NCBI GenBank assembly: GCA_905220665.1
Contig: CAJNAR010000158.1
Coordinates: 62,001 to 126,000, forward strand
Direction of reading: 5' to 3'
DNA length: 64,000 bases
Source: Albugo candida
Lineage: Eukaryota > Oomycota > Peronosporomycetes > Albuginales > Albuginaceae
Notes under the pieces: model-generated
What the model was told of the DNA's origin: nothing
What the model saw: the letters and a program-made list of their open reading frames with translations, nothing else
The model's database searches: none
Position numbers and translations under genes: made by a program
Shown here: positions 52,571 through 63,600 of the stretch, one piece after another
How the letters are laid out: the number at the start of each line of letters is the position of its first letter
Numbering within the stretch: position 1 is the stretch's first letter

Positions 52571-53820
52571 TCAGCTAGATTCGGACGAGTAGAAATCACT
52601 CGAGGTCTTCAATAATGTATTGTCGAATGAACTGGACGGGTCGTAAATCGACATTTCATCGCCGAGAAAACTATCACGCGCACTGACATAAGTCTCATTC
52701 ACACCAATATCTTCATCATCGTCAATTTTAGGTTCCATTGCACTAATCCATATGTCCGATTCTTTACCGTCTAGTAAGTCTGCTTCATAATCTTGATGGC
52801 TTTGCAGATTCTCATACGTTCGTTTGCGCATGTGAATAGGTGAGCTTGTCGTGGAAGAAGCTTGCTTGCGCATGTGGATAGGTGAGCTTGTCGTGGCAAA
52901 AGCTTGTGTGCGCATATGGATGGGTGGGCTCGTGGAAAAAGGCTGCGTGCGCATATGAAGGGGTGAGCTTGTCATGGCAAAAGCTTGCGTGTGCATATGG
53001 ATGGGTGAGCTTGTCTTGGCAAAAGCTTGCTTGCGCATTCGAGTAGGTGTACTCGTCGCAGAATGATCTGTGAGGCTTAAATCTATACTCCGATACCCCG
53101 GGTTCCCCCCATCTGTCCGTGCGTTACTTGAATTGGATGAAACTACCGAGGATGAGTGATGTGAAAGCCGTGTCTGTGTTGCCTCCATGTAAGCACTGTG
53201 GATTTCAGTAGGTGACTCCGGCGGCTGATTTGTGTCCCTTTGAGTGAGGTGAGGCGATCTTGTGCCGTCCTTCTTTGCTCGTTTACAGCGGGCCACCAGC
53301 ATGCTTATAAAACCAACCAATAATCCAAACGAAAAGATAGTGACGAATATGTAGATGACTGTCAAGCTATTCAGCGATTCTGGTTCTCGTCTTGGTATGA
53401 CTGTCGAATCTATACATCAAGCAGCACTGATTGAGCCAAAGAAGTCACGCAACAAATTCGTTCCACGCACTTACTATTATTCGCCCGAAATAGAGCACTC
53501 TCATCTCCTTGCGTGACTGGTGTATCATTACTTTCCAGATACCTGCCAGCATTTGCTGCTAGCAAACGCGATTCGCTTGACACTTCTTCCCAATGTCTTG
53601 GTCGCTTGATGCCCAAATATGTGGGAATGTATGCGGATGAATGAACACCACGCTGAGCCAATGCTGGTGCATGTTTTGTTCTAGAATCTCGTACCAGTTT
53701 AATTCTTGTAGCACGATAAATTAGAACAGGAATTATATTTGTGTCCTTCTCGCCGACAAGCGTCGTAGTTTGAGCATGCTCGGGTGCATCTGCTTTTTGC
53801 GTGCTTCCTAACTTAAGCAT
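52571..53820 (-). CDS. Single-pass membrane protein with 14-residue repeats and TYVSAR tail motif (paralogue A)
   Basis: Exons (minus) 53820..53475 and 53409..52571; 394 residues. The intron (GTAAGT donor, GTATAG acceptor) keeps phase 1. About 130 residues of N-terminal domain, one TM helix (VIYIFVTIFSFGLLVGFISM), a basic stop-transfer (ARCKRAKK) and a long Ser/Thr-rich tail. The tail has six copies of a 14-residue repeat of the type RKQASSTTSSPIHM, then DIWISAMEPK and VNETYVSARDSF. The same TM layout and tail motif recur in the 57985-59523 gene. No signal peptide is seen at this start, unlike paralogue B, so an upstream exon may be missing or lost. Function unknown; a surface protein with a signalling-type tail is inference. 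Confidence 0.6.
52826..53060 (-). repeat. Six tandem 42-base coding repeats
   Basis: Imperfect 42-base units (one unit 3 bases shorter, the last partial) inside paralogue A's tail. Plus strand begins each with GCGCAT or GTGCAT followed by GGTGAGCTTGTC-like sequence. All length changes are multiples of 3, so the reading frame has been kept. Confidence 0.85.
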
Positions 53821-54734
53821 GGGATGCAATTTCAGATTGTAAGCGAAAATGTGAAGTCACTGTGTCAGCCCTGTCGTGAATTTGCCTGGCTTTTACATCT
53901 GATGCAGGACCATTGAATTATAGTATGCTGCCTGTAGAGACGCTATTTCGCTGCCTATGCTATGGCTATGAGAAAATAACTTTTGTGAATGGATGCATCA
54001 TAAACCTAAACAAACTGTCGGTTTTATCAAATAATAGACCAGCATGTGTGCACAAGTGAACTTACTACAACCGTGAGTAATGCAACAAGTCTTCAAAGGT
54101 CTGATGTGAGACACTGTATTATGTTTCTACAGAAGGCTCACACCAAGCCGCAAGCAAACTTTGCACAGCAGTATACAACAGCATTACTGGTGGTGAAGTG
54201 CGCCCTACGCGCGCTCTTGATTGCGCAGACATGGACGGTAGCGGAGCAAAATCAGCCTTGATAAGAATGAAAGCAGTCGTGATTAAATAGCGGTGCAGTC
54301 CAAGAAATAGCTCTATCTCATTGACTAAAATGGTAAGAGTTCTTTGTCGTGTCCTCGCATTGTGGCGCATTAGCTGCATCCAACATTGCACCGATCCGTC
54401 TTATAGCCCTAATCTCAGACGTGGCAGAGGAGATGAAAAGTTACATATTCCATAACATATCAGTTAGAACCCGATGTGCTAAATGGATTTCTAAATCACC
54501 AAATAGAACAATGATGCACTTAAAAATTGAATCGGAGGTGCATCAACAATAAGTGACTATCCGAATGCTCCAGTGACTGTTACCGGTAGCACACGTTATC
54601 AAAGGTGTCCTGGTGTAAACATTATCGTACAAGCCCAATGTGAATCATTACCCTTAGATCCTTCAGGTATGACAACAGCGTCAACCTCTAATGAAATCTC
54701 CTTCCTTCTTGATGCTACCAAACGATTCCCAACG
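53821..54734. other. Start of repeat-rich, gene-poor tract
   Basis: No complete gene. The stretch around 53937-53957 (GACGCTATTTCGCTGCCTAT) recurs exactly near 59938, within otherwise diverged surroundings. ORFs at 54046-54261 and 54349-54552 are short and lack recognisable motifs. Confidence 0.45.
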
Positions 54735-55045
54735 GTTGAGATCGTGTCATAGTTGGAAAAATACTTCCTCTCCTTGCTTTATATTCTCACAAACCAGCTT
54801 GCACATGTGCTCGGTTGAATCAAAGTGATGAGACCAAACGTCGAGGGAAGACGATGAACAATCTCAGTGAGTCCAGCATAAAGTCGGCCCAGTAGGTTTT
54901 TCACAGCTATTAGATCTTGATCGCTGTAGAGTCAGTCTACAAATGCTTCTCTCGCGAGTGATGTGACGCTATTTCGGAATATATTCTCGATCTCACGACC
55001 TGTAATGGATGATAGACAAAATGCGTGGTTTGATCGTTCATGCCA
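54735..55045 (+). repeat. Inverted repeat, copy 1 (~310 bp)
   Basis: Matches the reverse complement of 56686-57000 over about 310 bases with scattered mismatches; for example CAAAGTGATGAGACCAAACG occurs in both. The minus strand holds a degenerate open stretch (55120-54932). A more diverged third copy lies at about 61190-61530. Likely remnants of one multicopy element. Confidence 0.75.
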
Positions 55046-55426
55046 AAAAGACAGCACTAAGAAATTCGTGTATTTATACTGACGTGCTGACTCCCACAAG
55101 AGCTGACGTCGCTGTAGCACATTTCGATAGCAATTTTACTGCTTTAATCGATACAATGTCCTATTTCGAGTGCTAATTTCAAACAAGAAGATTTGCTTTG
55201 CCACTGCATTATTTCGCATGTCGATCTGATGCGATGGTGATGATATCCATCAGATCATGTGGGTTGAAAGGAGATTACATGAGCAAAAAAAATAATTTTA
55301 AAAAAAATAAAAAAATCACCAATAAAAACAAAATTTATATTTAAATAAAATTTAGTGGTAATAATTTTTTCGAAAGCAAATTTTCCGAGGAATTAAAATC
55401 GTTGTAGCATCCGTGCTCCCAAGAAA
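55046..55426. other. Repeat-derived sequence and AT-rich tract
   Basis: 55084-55260 continues similarity to the third copy (shared TGACGTCGCTGT near 55103 and 61503). 55285-55371 is almost pure A/T with A runs. Confidence 0.5.
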
Positions 55427-55845
55427 AATGGAACTTGCATTCCACCATCCTCTGGACAGATAAAAAAAGGTCTTTGCTGATCAAATGGACATGTCCCAAT
55501 TCTTTTCGTTCTAACCAAACAAAAAGCGGTTTAGCATCAAATGCATAATCAAATAATCTCTTTTGTTCTTACGTGTGCATGCACAGTCGATAACCGCAGA
55601 AGTAATTGAATCATCGTCTCCGCAACCAGTGGGTGAACACGCAAACTCGTGGACGTCAGGACCATCACTGAATCCACCGTAGCGAACGCTTCTTGAGATG
55701 TGAGATGTGAGATGTGAGATGTGAGATGATCATCAAATGATTCGGTTTCACGCAAAACATAATGGCCAAATAGCAAAAAAATTCCTCTGGACCTACTGTG
55801 GTTCAACTGGAAATGCGAGGACACGACATGGTCCGATTCGACCAT
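55427..55845 (-). pseudogene. Unresolved coding remnant with internal heptamer expansion
   Basis: Minus-strand frame from ATG 55845 reads convincingly as protein (GIFLLFGHYVLRETESFDDH; SQEAFATVDSVMVLTSTSLR; VAETMIQLLLRLSTVHAH) and reaches a GTAAGA donor. A second open stretch after the acceptor at about 55522 also looks coding (GTCPFDQQRPFFICPEDGGM to a stop at 55427), but the two are out of phase by my reading. This is either a broken gene or one with a misplaced exon. A 7-base array inserts HLTSHIS-like residues. Family not recognised. Confidence 0.35.
55694..55728. repeat. Heptamer array, five copies of TGAGATG
   Basis: Five perfect tandem copies (35 bases). Because 7 is not a multiple of 3, copy-number change here shifts frame in the surrounding coding remnant unless it occurs in threes. 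Confidence 0.95.
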
Positions 55846-56685
55846 AGCAAAAACGACTCACTCAAGGTACGGTTCGCACCAGGTCCAAATCACAGAGAAA
55901 TAAAGGAATCGAGCTTTATTGACATTCCACTCTTTTCAAAAGCAGGCTCAAATTGTTCAGAAATAAGCATTCAGGTTGCAACAGCCTTTAACCAGCACCC
56001 CTTTTTCCAATGCGCCAAGCATGTACGTCCAATCGACCGATCATAATCATAAGACGTCCTTAAGTCCAAACAAGTCGCGCACGCTTCATTTACGCGATAA
56101 AAACAAGTCATCTATGTCCATGACATCTCGATTATGGGGATGCATAGACCGTCCTATCACGGTATGGTTTTAGTCTTGGTAGAAGCTTTTTGGTGAGCAT
56201 TGCAGCAATTTATGCGCAGACCAACTCAAGAGTAGTTTCAGATCGACAAAAGCGATGCGATGGGTCTGTATTTTCCTCGATCGTAACGTGATTCGTCTTT
56301 CCACAGCAAGGTGGTTGCCTAGCGACATTGTGATCGAAGTAGATAATGCGACCACATTATTCGGAAAATGATCAAGCCACTCTAGATTTCTTGGCGCTGT
56401 CTTTTTGGCATGGTGAATGACCTGTTGAAGAAGGGTGTGTTGTTGTCAAGTTACGCTATCGCATGATGTATGTTGGTAACGTGACAGGATTATTGCCGCG
56501 CGATAATGCGTAACGCGGCGATTACAAATGCGGGACTATACGATCAGTAATGCGTGTTGTGGCAAACTACTAATGTGTAGTTGAAGAATCCAGTAGCCTT
56601 AGAGTAGGAAGAGAGTTTGCGAAGTAAGGACCTAAATATATTCAGTAATAAATTTGCCACCTGATGAGCACTACGCATCTGCTAA
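55846..56685. other. Gene-poor stretch
   Basis: Short open stretches on the plus strand (55798-56046, 55976-56173) without recognised motifs or consistent splice signals. No supported gene. Confidence 0.4.
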
Positions 56686-57000
56686 TACGACCAAACCACG
56701 CATTTCATATATTGTTCACTTCAGGTCGTTAGATTCGAAGCCTCCAAAATTTTTTTCGAAATTGCGTCCCATCACCTACGAGAAAAGTATTTCTAGAATG
56801 ATTCTAAGGCGATCAAGAGCTAATAGCTGTGGGGTACCTGCTCGTCCGACTTTATGTTGGACTCAGCGAGATTGTTCATCGTCTTCTCTCGACGTTTGGT
56901 CTCATCACTTTGATTTAACCGAGCACATGTGCAAGCTGGGTTTGTGAGAATATTAAGCAAGGAGAGGAAGTACATTTCCAACAATGACACAATCTCAACT
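56686..57000 (-). repeat. Inverted repeat, copy 2 (~310 bp)
   Basis: Reverse-complement partner of 54735-55045. The plus strand carries an open stretch (56654-56947) but it lacks an ATG at its start. Frames differ between the copies by small indels, which argues that neither is a working gene. Confidence 0.75.
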
Positions 57001-57984
57001 TACTTAGATCTACAGCTCTATTCAGCCGTTCGTAAACTGCCAGTGCAATCTATATTCTAATTCTGTTGTTCGAATTATTCCCTTCAACATGATCTTTTAC
57101 ACGAAGCAGTCGAAGTATATCAACAGAGTGGATACCGCACAACTATGGCTGTAGTGCTCCTAACTCGGTATCAAGTTTTTGCTACTCTCTGACGTTGGAG
57201 TAGTATTGCATGTGCTATTGTGCCTACGATAAATGAAAAGGCTATCAGCGGCTTTCATTCGATTTATCACTTTCGCTTCATATCGCGACACCTCAAATTA
57301 TATTAGGAGTGATCGTGAATGTCGGATTTTTGATCGATATCACTGTATTTAGCGCGCACATTCGGTAATGTTGAACAAAGTCGTTCAGCAAAAATCATGC
57401 AGTATTATTCCGGACTTGAAGATCAGTGCAAAATGCGCTTCAGATGCTAGTCCTAGTTGGATGGCTATGTCCACCTGATGTGGCGCAAAGCAAGTAGGTA
57501 AAGCTCCTCCCTTTGACCAGTCACTTACAGCACACAACCTCGTGCTGTTGTGACGGAATTTCGCAACAAAGGACTAGACATCAAGTGTCAACCATTCCGA
57601 GCGCTCTGATGCTCACACTATGAACACATTTCTTAGCATTTTAGATAGCGTAGGCTTTTGGAAAGGTCGGTAGATTTGATTGCAACGTTTAGGCATCTTG
57701 AAACACAAAGGCATACAATACCACATCGTAGCTAAGTACCTCGACGATTGTTTATGACACTTTTTTTCACCTGCATGATGATATACTATACTAAGCAACA
57801 ACGGTACTTTGTTCACATCATCCAATTTGAGACGATTGCAGCACAGGACAGACAAAAGGATGCACATTTATGACGATTAGCATGAAGCTTTAAATTCCTT
57901 GGTTTCTAGAGATGTGATTATACGCGCCATCACACAAGTGAAATGTGGAGTAGTAAACTTCCACAACTGGATCTTGCCTACCGT
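57001..57984. other. Gene-poor stretch
   Basis: No supportable gene. One 84-codon minus-strand ORF (57867-57613) has no recognised features. Confidence 0.4.
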
Positions 57985-59523
57985 TTATTTGCCCGGAGCA
58001 CGTGCATCCGAGAATTTGGAGTCTACACATGCACTGATATCGCTACCTTGACTACAAACACCAAAACTCGACATAGACAAAGGCGAGAAGCACCCTCGCT
58101 GCGACGTATTCGTTGGACCACGTCTGGAAGATGCAGTCGGTGCAAATAGCGATAAGTCCCCGACACTTTCGCGAGCACTCACATAAGTTGGAGTTGCCGT
58201 ACAAGTGGTCTGGTTTTTCCGGGGTTCTACAGCACTTGCCCACGTGTACGAGTCTTCTTGGGGCGTATTACCGCTATCACGCGCGACTGATGTAATCGTT
58301 GAATAACACGGCTGCATCGATGCAATATTTGAGACCGGAATCGCGTAGTTGTCTACAGTGGAGCGCGTTGAACTCAAATTATTATACTGGCTTGGTGCTG
58401 TGGCTTCCAAGGACACGATGTCAGATGTTCGACGACCATAATTGTCTGAACATTGGGTTGGCTGACTGGCTTTCGAAGCACTTCCATTTGCGTTGAGGGC
58501 TGGGACAAGCAAGTCACGGTTTTTCTCACTTGGGTGTCGCAAAACCAGCATTACAAGCAGGCCGGTGATTAGACCAACAATAAACACGATGCAGACTACG
58601 TAAATGATGATCGTGGTACCGGACAATTTGGGGACAGAGGAGTTTGAGGCTGGATCCCGGGTCGAGTTCGAGTTCAGATTTGACTGCGGTTTTGCCTGTG
58701 GTTTTGACAGAGAGTTTGACTGCGGGATTGATTCTGGAGGGGTAGTGGTCCATTCACTAGACGAGGTGTCGCTATCCACCGCGGGTTCACTCGGCGTATC
58801 ATCGTTCGATATGTCCTGCGGCGTATCATCGTTCGATATGTCCTGCGGCGAATAATACGAATAACGCTTTCGACTGCTAGGTTGAATATTCGTCGGGGCG
58901 GGTGTTGGATCTGATTCTTCATTGTCGCCGCTTGTGACAAAATCTTCTTCCCGTGTAGGTTGCAACTTCTCATTTCTTATATGTTGTGGGGACGACGTAA
59001 CATGGGGCACTGAAGATTTTGCACGCGGGGGCTCATCATTAGGAGGCGGCGAAATTACAGGCGGCGGTGTTGTAGTTGGTGGGGGTAAGACGGTCTCACT
59101 CTCTGGGGTAAGTGCTGGGTTGTCACCAGGTGCTGACGGTTTAGGTGGCACAAAGTCAGGATGGTTTGTAGGTGTGTTTGGTGGGTCTGGATGTGCATTG
59201 GCTCCACCGCCATTCGGTCTATGAGGCGTTTTTGCTCGCGTTCTTTTAGGCGGCAGAGCAGGCGGTGCTTCTTTCGGTGTTTCAGGCGGTTTTGGTTGCG
59301 GCGGTGGCGGTGGCGTGGGGGGCACGGATAATTGCGGGTTTTGTGGCGGCGTATCAACGGGAGTACGCTGGAATGTACTGAAGGCGTGTTGTGGAATAGA
59401 ATTTTTTTCACCAGTATCTCGAGTGGCATCTTGGCTTTGTGCACTAACAGCGGGGATTATCCTGGCGCATCGGACGATGATTAGTATCAGGACAGGAACC
59501 ATGGGATTCCGCATCGCGACCAT
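57985..59523 (-). CDS. Proline-rich single-pass membrane protein with TYVSAR tail motif (paralogue B)
   Basis: 512 residues from ATG 59523, one exon. Signal peptide (PMVPVLILIIVRCARIIPAV, cleavage near SAQ), a ~270-residue ectodomain rich in Pro, Thr, Ser and Asn (PPTPPPPPQPKPPETPK; LPPPTTTPPPVISPPP), one TM helix (IIIYVVCIVFIVGLITGLLV) with RHPSEK after it, and a Ser/Thr-rich tail. The tail carries SYTWASAVEPRK then TPTYVSARESVGDLS, matching DIWISAMEPK and TYVSARDS of paralogue A. The Pro-rich ectodomain resembles wall-associated extensin-like proteins. It could link wall and membrane or sense wall state (inference). A 27-base tandem duplication lies within the ectodomain. Confidence 0.75.
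   Translation of the reverse strand: MVAMRNPMVPVLILIIVRCARIIPAVSAQSQDATRDTGEKNSIPQHAFSTFQRTPVDTPPQNPQLSVPPTPPPPPQPKPPETPKEAPPALPPKRTRAKTPHRPNGGGANAHPDPPNTPTNHPDFVPPKPSAPGDNPALTPESETVLPPPTTTPPPVISPPPNDEPPRAKSSVPHVTSSPQHIRNEKLQPTREEDFVTSGDNEESDPTPAPTNIQPSSRKRYSYYSPQDISNDDTPQDISNDDTPSEPAVDSDTSSSEWTTTPPESIPQSNSLSKPQAKPQSNLNSNSTRDPASNSSVPKLSGTTIIIYVVCIVFIVGLITGLLVMLVLRHPSEKNRDLLVPALNANGSASKASQPTQCSDNYGRRTSDIVSLEATAPSQYNNLSSTRSTVDNYAIPVSNIASMQPCYSTITSVARDSGNTPQEDSYTWASAVEPRKNQTTCTATPTYVSARESVGDLSLFAPTASSRRGPTNTSQRGCFSPLSMSSFGVCSQGSDISACVDSKFSDARAPGK
58793..58846 (-). repeat. Perfect 27-base tandem duplication in paralogue B
   Basis: Two identical 27-base units, encoding a doubled PQDISNDDT in the ectodomain. 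Exact identity suggests a recent event. Confidence 0.9.
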
Positions 59524-61189
59524 ATGGTCAAGATGCAGTCGTTTTTTTCTTTTTCTCTTTTAAGCGAAGTTTTGATTGCGTGTGTGATAGGGATGAAACT
59601 GAATTCATCTCTTTTACTATTGACTTGGATAATAGCATGGACAATGTTGTCATGTAAAATGCAAGCAACAATTTTACTCGCTATAGTACGGTAAAGTATG
59701 CTCGAGGAAAGTACGCTCCTAAGGTTCGAGCAATAAGCGGTGTGGTGAACACAAAGTGATGCGCGGCTTAATAGTTAATGTTAATTCTGATTGTATACAA
59801 TTGATCTAGAAACTTTATATCTCGAGTGAGCGCTAGTATGTTGACTTGGCTCTAAATGCTGGCATTGTTGTCTTCACAGCGCCGGGTATAAACTGGATAA
59901 ATTGAATGGACGGAAACAAGATGCTTCCCTGCGAAGACGCTATTTCGCTGCCTATGGAGCAAAGAACATGTGTGAATTGTTGGAGCAATAACCACGATAA
60001 ATTCGAAGGCAGCAAAAGAGCAGCTCGTGGAACTTGCATCAGTATACTCAGTACAAAGATGCACCACTGCAACAAGTGTACTATGAAACACTGGAGCGTG
60101 GTTATTGAAGGGTGCTCGCCAAAAGCCTTAAGCAAGTTTCTTACTGCCGTCCACTAAAGCATCATGTCTTACACGGTATAAATTACAAACATGAGCAGTG
60201 AATTTTAAAAATTGCCTTTCTTGGGCAGCAGCAGCATAGCGTAAATGTAGGTCAGGTATGGAGTGCCTATATAGCCTGACCATAAGACTTACTATGACAA
60301 CGACATCGGTGAAGGCGTCGTTATAGCTACATTAGACTTATTGAGTTACTGAAACGGCCCATGAAATCATACGTGGACATGAAAACACCTGTGGTAAATG
60401 AAGTACACCTTGCTCTTCACGGCCGTTTATGGCACCTTCTCAACCCACAACTACACGAGGTCATGTCTAGCCTGTACTTGAATATGATTTGCCTACATGT
60501 GGATGCTCCCTATCTGCTGTGCGCCACACTAGATTATACTTGCCGTAAAATTTTCTGCTTTTGCTCATATACTTGCAGTTACCGTTACCGTATTCGTAGC
60601 AAAAATCTTTGATGTCGAAGAGAATCCCGAATGATCCTTGTTTTGGAAATCTATCCAGCAATGCTGTCTTGATCGTACCATTGAATTGAGAAGAAAGCTC
60701 GTGCGCACTTTCCGTGGTGGAAGTCGGTATTGCCAATCGTCAACCGAAAACACACGATTACGCTACCTCCAGAAGACACAAAGTGATTTCACGTGCAGTG
60801 CAAAACGTCAGGCAAAACAAATCTGTTGTCCCATTCGAATCGTAGGCACTGTAGCACATGCAATGGTGGGCGGACAGGAAAATCTGAACAAAATCAGAAG
60901 TCCCTCCAGCCATAATCGGAATATGCTTTCACACTCGCAAAACATATGCTAATGTAATTCGAGAGCTCCATTGAAGGATGAGGGTACAATATAATGTCGA
61001 GCTGATTCTTTCTGTACAATCAGAATATACATCACATCTGGAAAGTAGTCGAAAAAGGGATCAAACTTTAGCTCGTTGTGTACGATCTTGTATATAAAAT
61101 CGGACCAGAGTTGCATGCATTATGGAAGTGAACATAATAATGTCCTAGTGATACTACATCGGCACTTGAGCGGGTTGTATGCAAGGTAT
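59524..61189. other. Repeat-rich, gene-poor tract
   Basis: Upstream region of paralogue B followed by short ORFs. 59906-60157 (83 codons from an ATG, Cys-rich: TCVNCWSNN, HHCNKCTMKH) shares an exact ~20-base block with 53937-53957. A minus-strand open stretch at 60736-60467 (GSFGILFDIKDFCYEYGNGN) looks protein-like but has no ATG start or family match. Nothing is firm enough to call a gene. Confidence 0.4.
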
Positions 61190-62025
61190 GAGACCAACCG
61201 TCTAGTGCTACGCTGAAAAATCAGGGTGAAATCATGTTAAAGCTGACTTAGCATGTCTTTGCCCCCCAGTAGCTCTTGTAACTCTACAGCCGCTCTTTCG
61301 TAAACCTATATATCACTGTCTCGGAAAAATACTGAAGACTTGGGTCTCAGAAGCTTTAGCAAATGAGTTCTGATATGTGTGATTCGGACTTCCACCATGC
61401 CAAGATTGTACCAAACAATTTGCGTGATCTGATAAGGATTATCGGCTTCATAGAGTTGTACTGAGTCGCAATAAAACCACACTGGTTGCTTCATATAGAA
61501 ATGACGTCGCTGTGGCGCAGTACGTTTTGCAATGGTGATGCTCCGATCATCTAGTGCCACATTTCGAGTACTTGGACATCTAACATGTCGATATGGAGCG
61601 ATGGTAAAGGAAAATATCGGCTTGTTTTATTCGAATGGAGATTATATGAGCTGTAATGGTTCCGTCGAAACATTTGTCCAAAGGACCAAGAAGTATTGTT
61701 GGAGCATCAAATGCAAGCTCACAGGTTCAAATTCATTGTAGCTTTCTGAGTCGCACGTAGTAAGAATTTGTAGTCCGCTATCCTTTAACGGAGATACCAA
61801 AAAAAATTGCTGCCCAAGCGAACATGTTTGAAGCATTTCTATGTATCCGATAAGGCACAAATCAATTGAGCATCCGATATCACACACAAAATAGTCAATG
61901 CTGGTATGTGCCCGTGAACGTCGTAATGCCAGAGACGTGCTTGAAAAATAGTCTGCACAAGAAGTAGTCAAACACGGACAATGGGTGTACGTCGAAACCA
62001 GACACCAAACGTATCGTAGAAACAT
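61190..62025 (-). pseudogene. Degenerate coding element, related to the inverted-repeat family
   Basis: Minus-strand open stretches 62025-61642 and 61560-61306 follow each other in different frames with stops between. Their translations look protein-like (FFLVSPLKDSGLQILTTCDS; APQRRHFYMKQPVWFYCDSV; YQITQIVWYNLGMVEVRI). The QRRHFYMKQ part has a counterpart (LQRRQLLWE) in the minus strand of copy 1, so this may be the longest copy of the repeated element. No family assigned; interrupted by frameshifts. Confidence 0.4.
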
Positions 62026-62524
62026 TTGAGAAAGTTGATTTATTCATCAACTGAGTCAGTGTCTTGCTGGATTAATCTTTGAATACCCGACGGGGTCCTC
62101 TTTTGTTTTATTAGATGACCCGGTATAGACCAATTTGAAGAGCAACAAAGGCTAGTTTAATGTAGATTTGGTATCAGATCCACATAAGTAAACTAGTTCG
62201 AGCTGCGACAAAAATCATAAAGTTTCCGATAGCAGGCTAGCAATATCCATATGACAGTACATTAATGCAATACATTGGCCAAATCTTTGATAGTCATCGA
62301 GAAAGAATCGCATGTTACGCTCCATTTTATGGTATAATATAAGTTTCAATATGTTCATTTACTATCAGCGGAGCCTCTCTGTCGGTATACAAAGGCGAAA
62401 CCTTTTGATGAAATATTTTCCAGTAGCGCCGAATTTTCTCAACATCCGAAATATGAACGTTCAATTGGCTCGATCTTGAGCCTAATCAGAGTTCGAAATA
62501 TGTCGTATCTGCTTCTTCGATGCG
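62026..62524. other. Sequence between degenerate elements
   Basis: AT-rich, no ORF or motif that I can support. Confidence 0.4.
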
Positions 62525-63600
62525 ATGAGCTACGTCGTTGAGATGTTAAATGGGATGATGCAATCAGCATCTTCGTTCTCGCACCAGTGCTTTCTGGTCT
62601 TGATATATCAATTCATCTATAATCGACCAAGTAGAGTGCAGCACGGTTTTAGACCCTATCGAGTACGATTGAGATGGCGAAGCGATAATGCACATGCGCA
62701 ATGGCTTATCGTCACGTTTAGATATATGCTCAGCTGCATTTTCGCTTCTGATCTGCAAAAAGATACTTCAATTCAATCAGAATGTCACTCGGAAGTCACC
62801 TTGCTTAACAAAAAAACACAATTCGATCCAGGCAAGTATAGACCAATTGCATTGCTTCGATGTGTATGTGTACTTGAAAAGATCTGTATCGCGGCAATCG
62901 CTCCCAAACTGATCAATCAAGACCAGAAACCATTCTTGCTTTGACGGTCGATTCGACATCTCACCGACATGGATGATTCTTTTACTGGTCGTATGCAAGA
63001 ATCATATGCGACATTTCAATCTTGCTAACGCTCGACTGAGATAGTCGAGCTCGCATGTTTCGAGTTTTATAAATAAGATTATCGAATGAATGGTCTCGCC
63101 TTTCCTACACCGAAACAAATGACCAGCTGATGACTAAAGAAGTATCATCGTTTCCATTATACCACAAGATGGAGTAAAACAAGGCGATCCTCTACCAGTA
63201 TTTGCAACTTATGAATAATTTTGCGGAAGATTCAAGCCTGTTCTTGAGAACGTTTTCTGAATTTTTGGCGAAGCTTGAATTCGTTAATCCTGAGATGATA
63301 GATTAGGTGCCACACTCGGCATGAGGTAGTAGTATTTTCTCGCTTTCTGGGAATCGGAGCATGCCGTGTCCACACATTCTTTCAAACCTCAGTGGATTAG
63401 GAGATTTCGGTTTTGATATTTAGGCATTTCGGTCAGCCAGACACTGACTCATTCCATGATTCTAACAAGTTTTCACACGCATTATACGATGAAAATGGTG
63501 TATGATTTTTACATCCACGCACTACCCATGGTCAAATACTGGCTGCGCAGACGATGATGACTTCGCGTCTGTGGCATTACACTATGCACGTAAGCATAAG
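62525..63600 (+). mobile_element. Decayed non-LTR (LINE-type) retrotransposon, reverse-transcriptase remnant
   Basis: Three LINE RT landmarks occur in order on the plus strand: a VTLLNKKTQFDPGKYRPIAL stretch (~62800-62860, the family's 'NYRPISLL' motif) inside the open frame 62525-62944; GVKQGDPLP at about 63171-63197, at the expected ~110-residue distance; and ADDDDFASVAL at about 63550-63582, a degenerate YADD box. Frames differ and stops interrupt, so the element is dead. No 5' endonuclease or 3' poly(A) was recognised; ends are approximate. Confidence 0.65.

Noticed and set aside
58604..59224. Gly/Val-rich plus-strand ORFs
   Set aside because: Reverse complement of the Pro/Ser-rich coding region of paralogue B.
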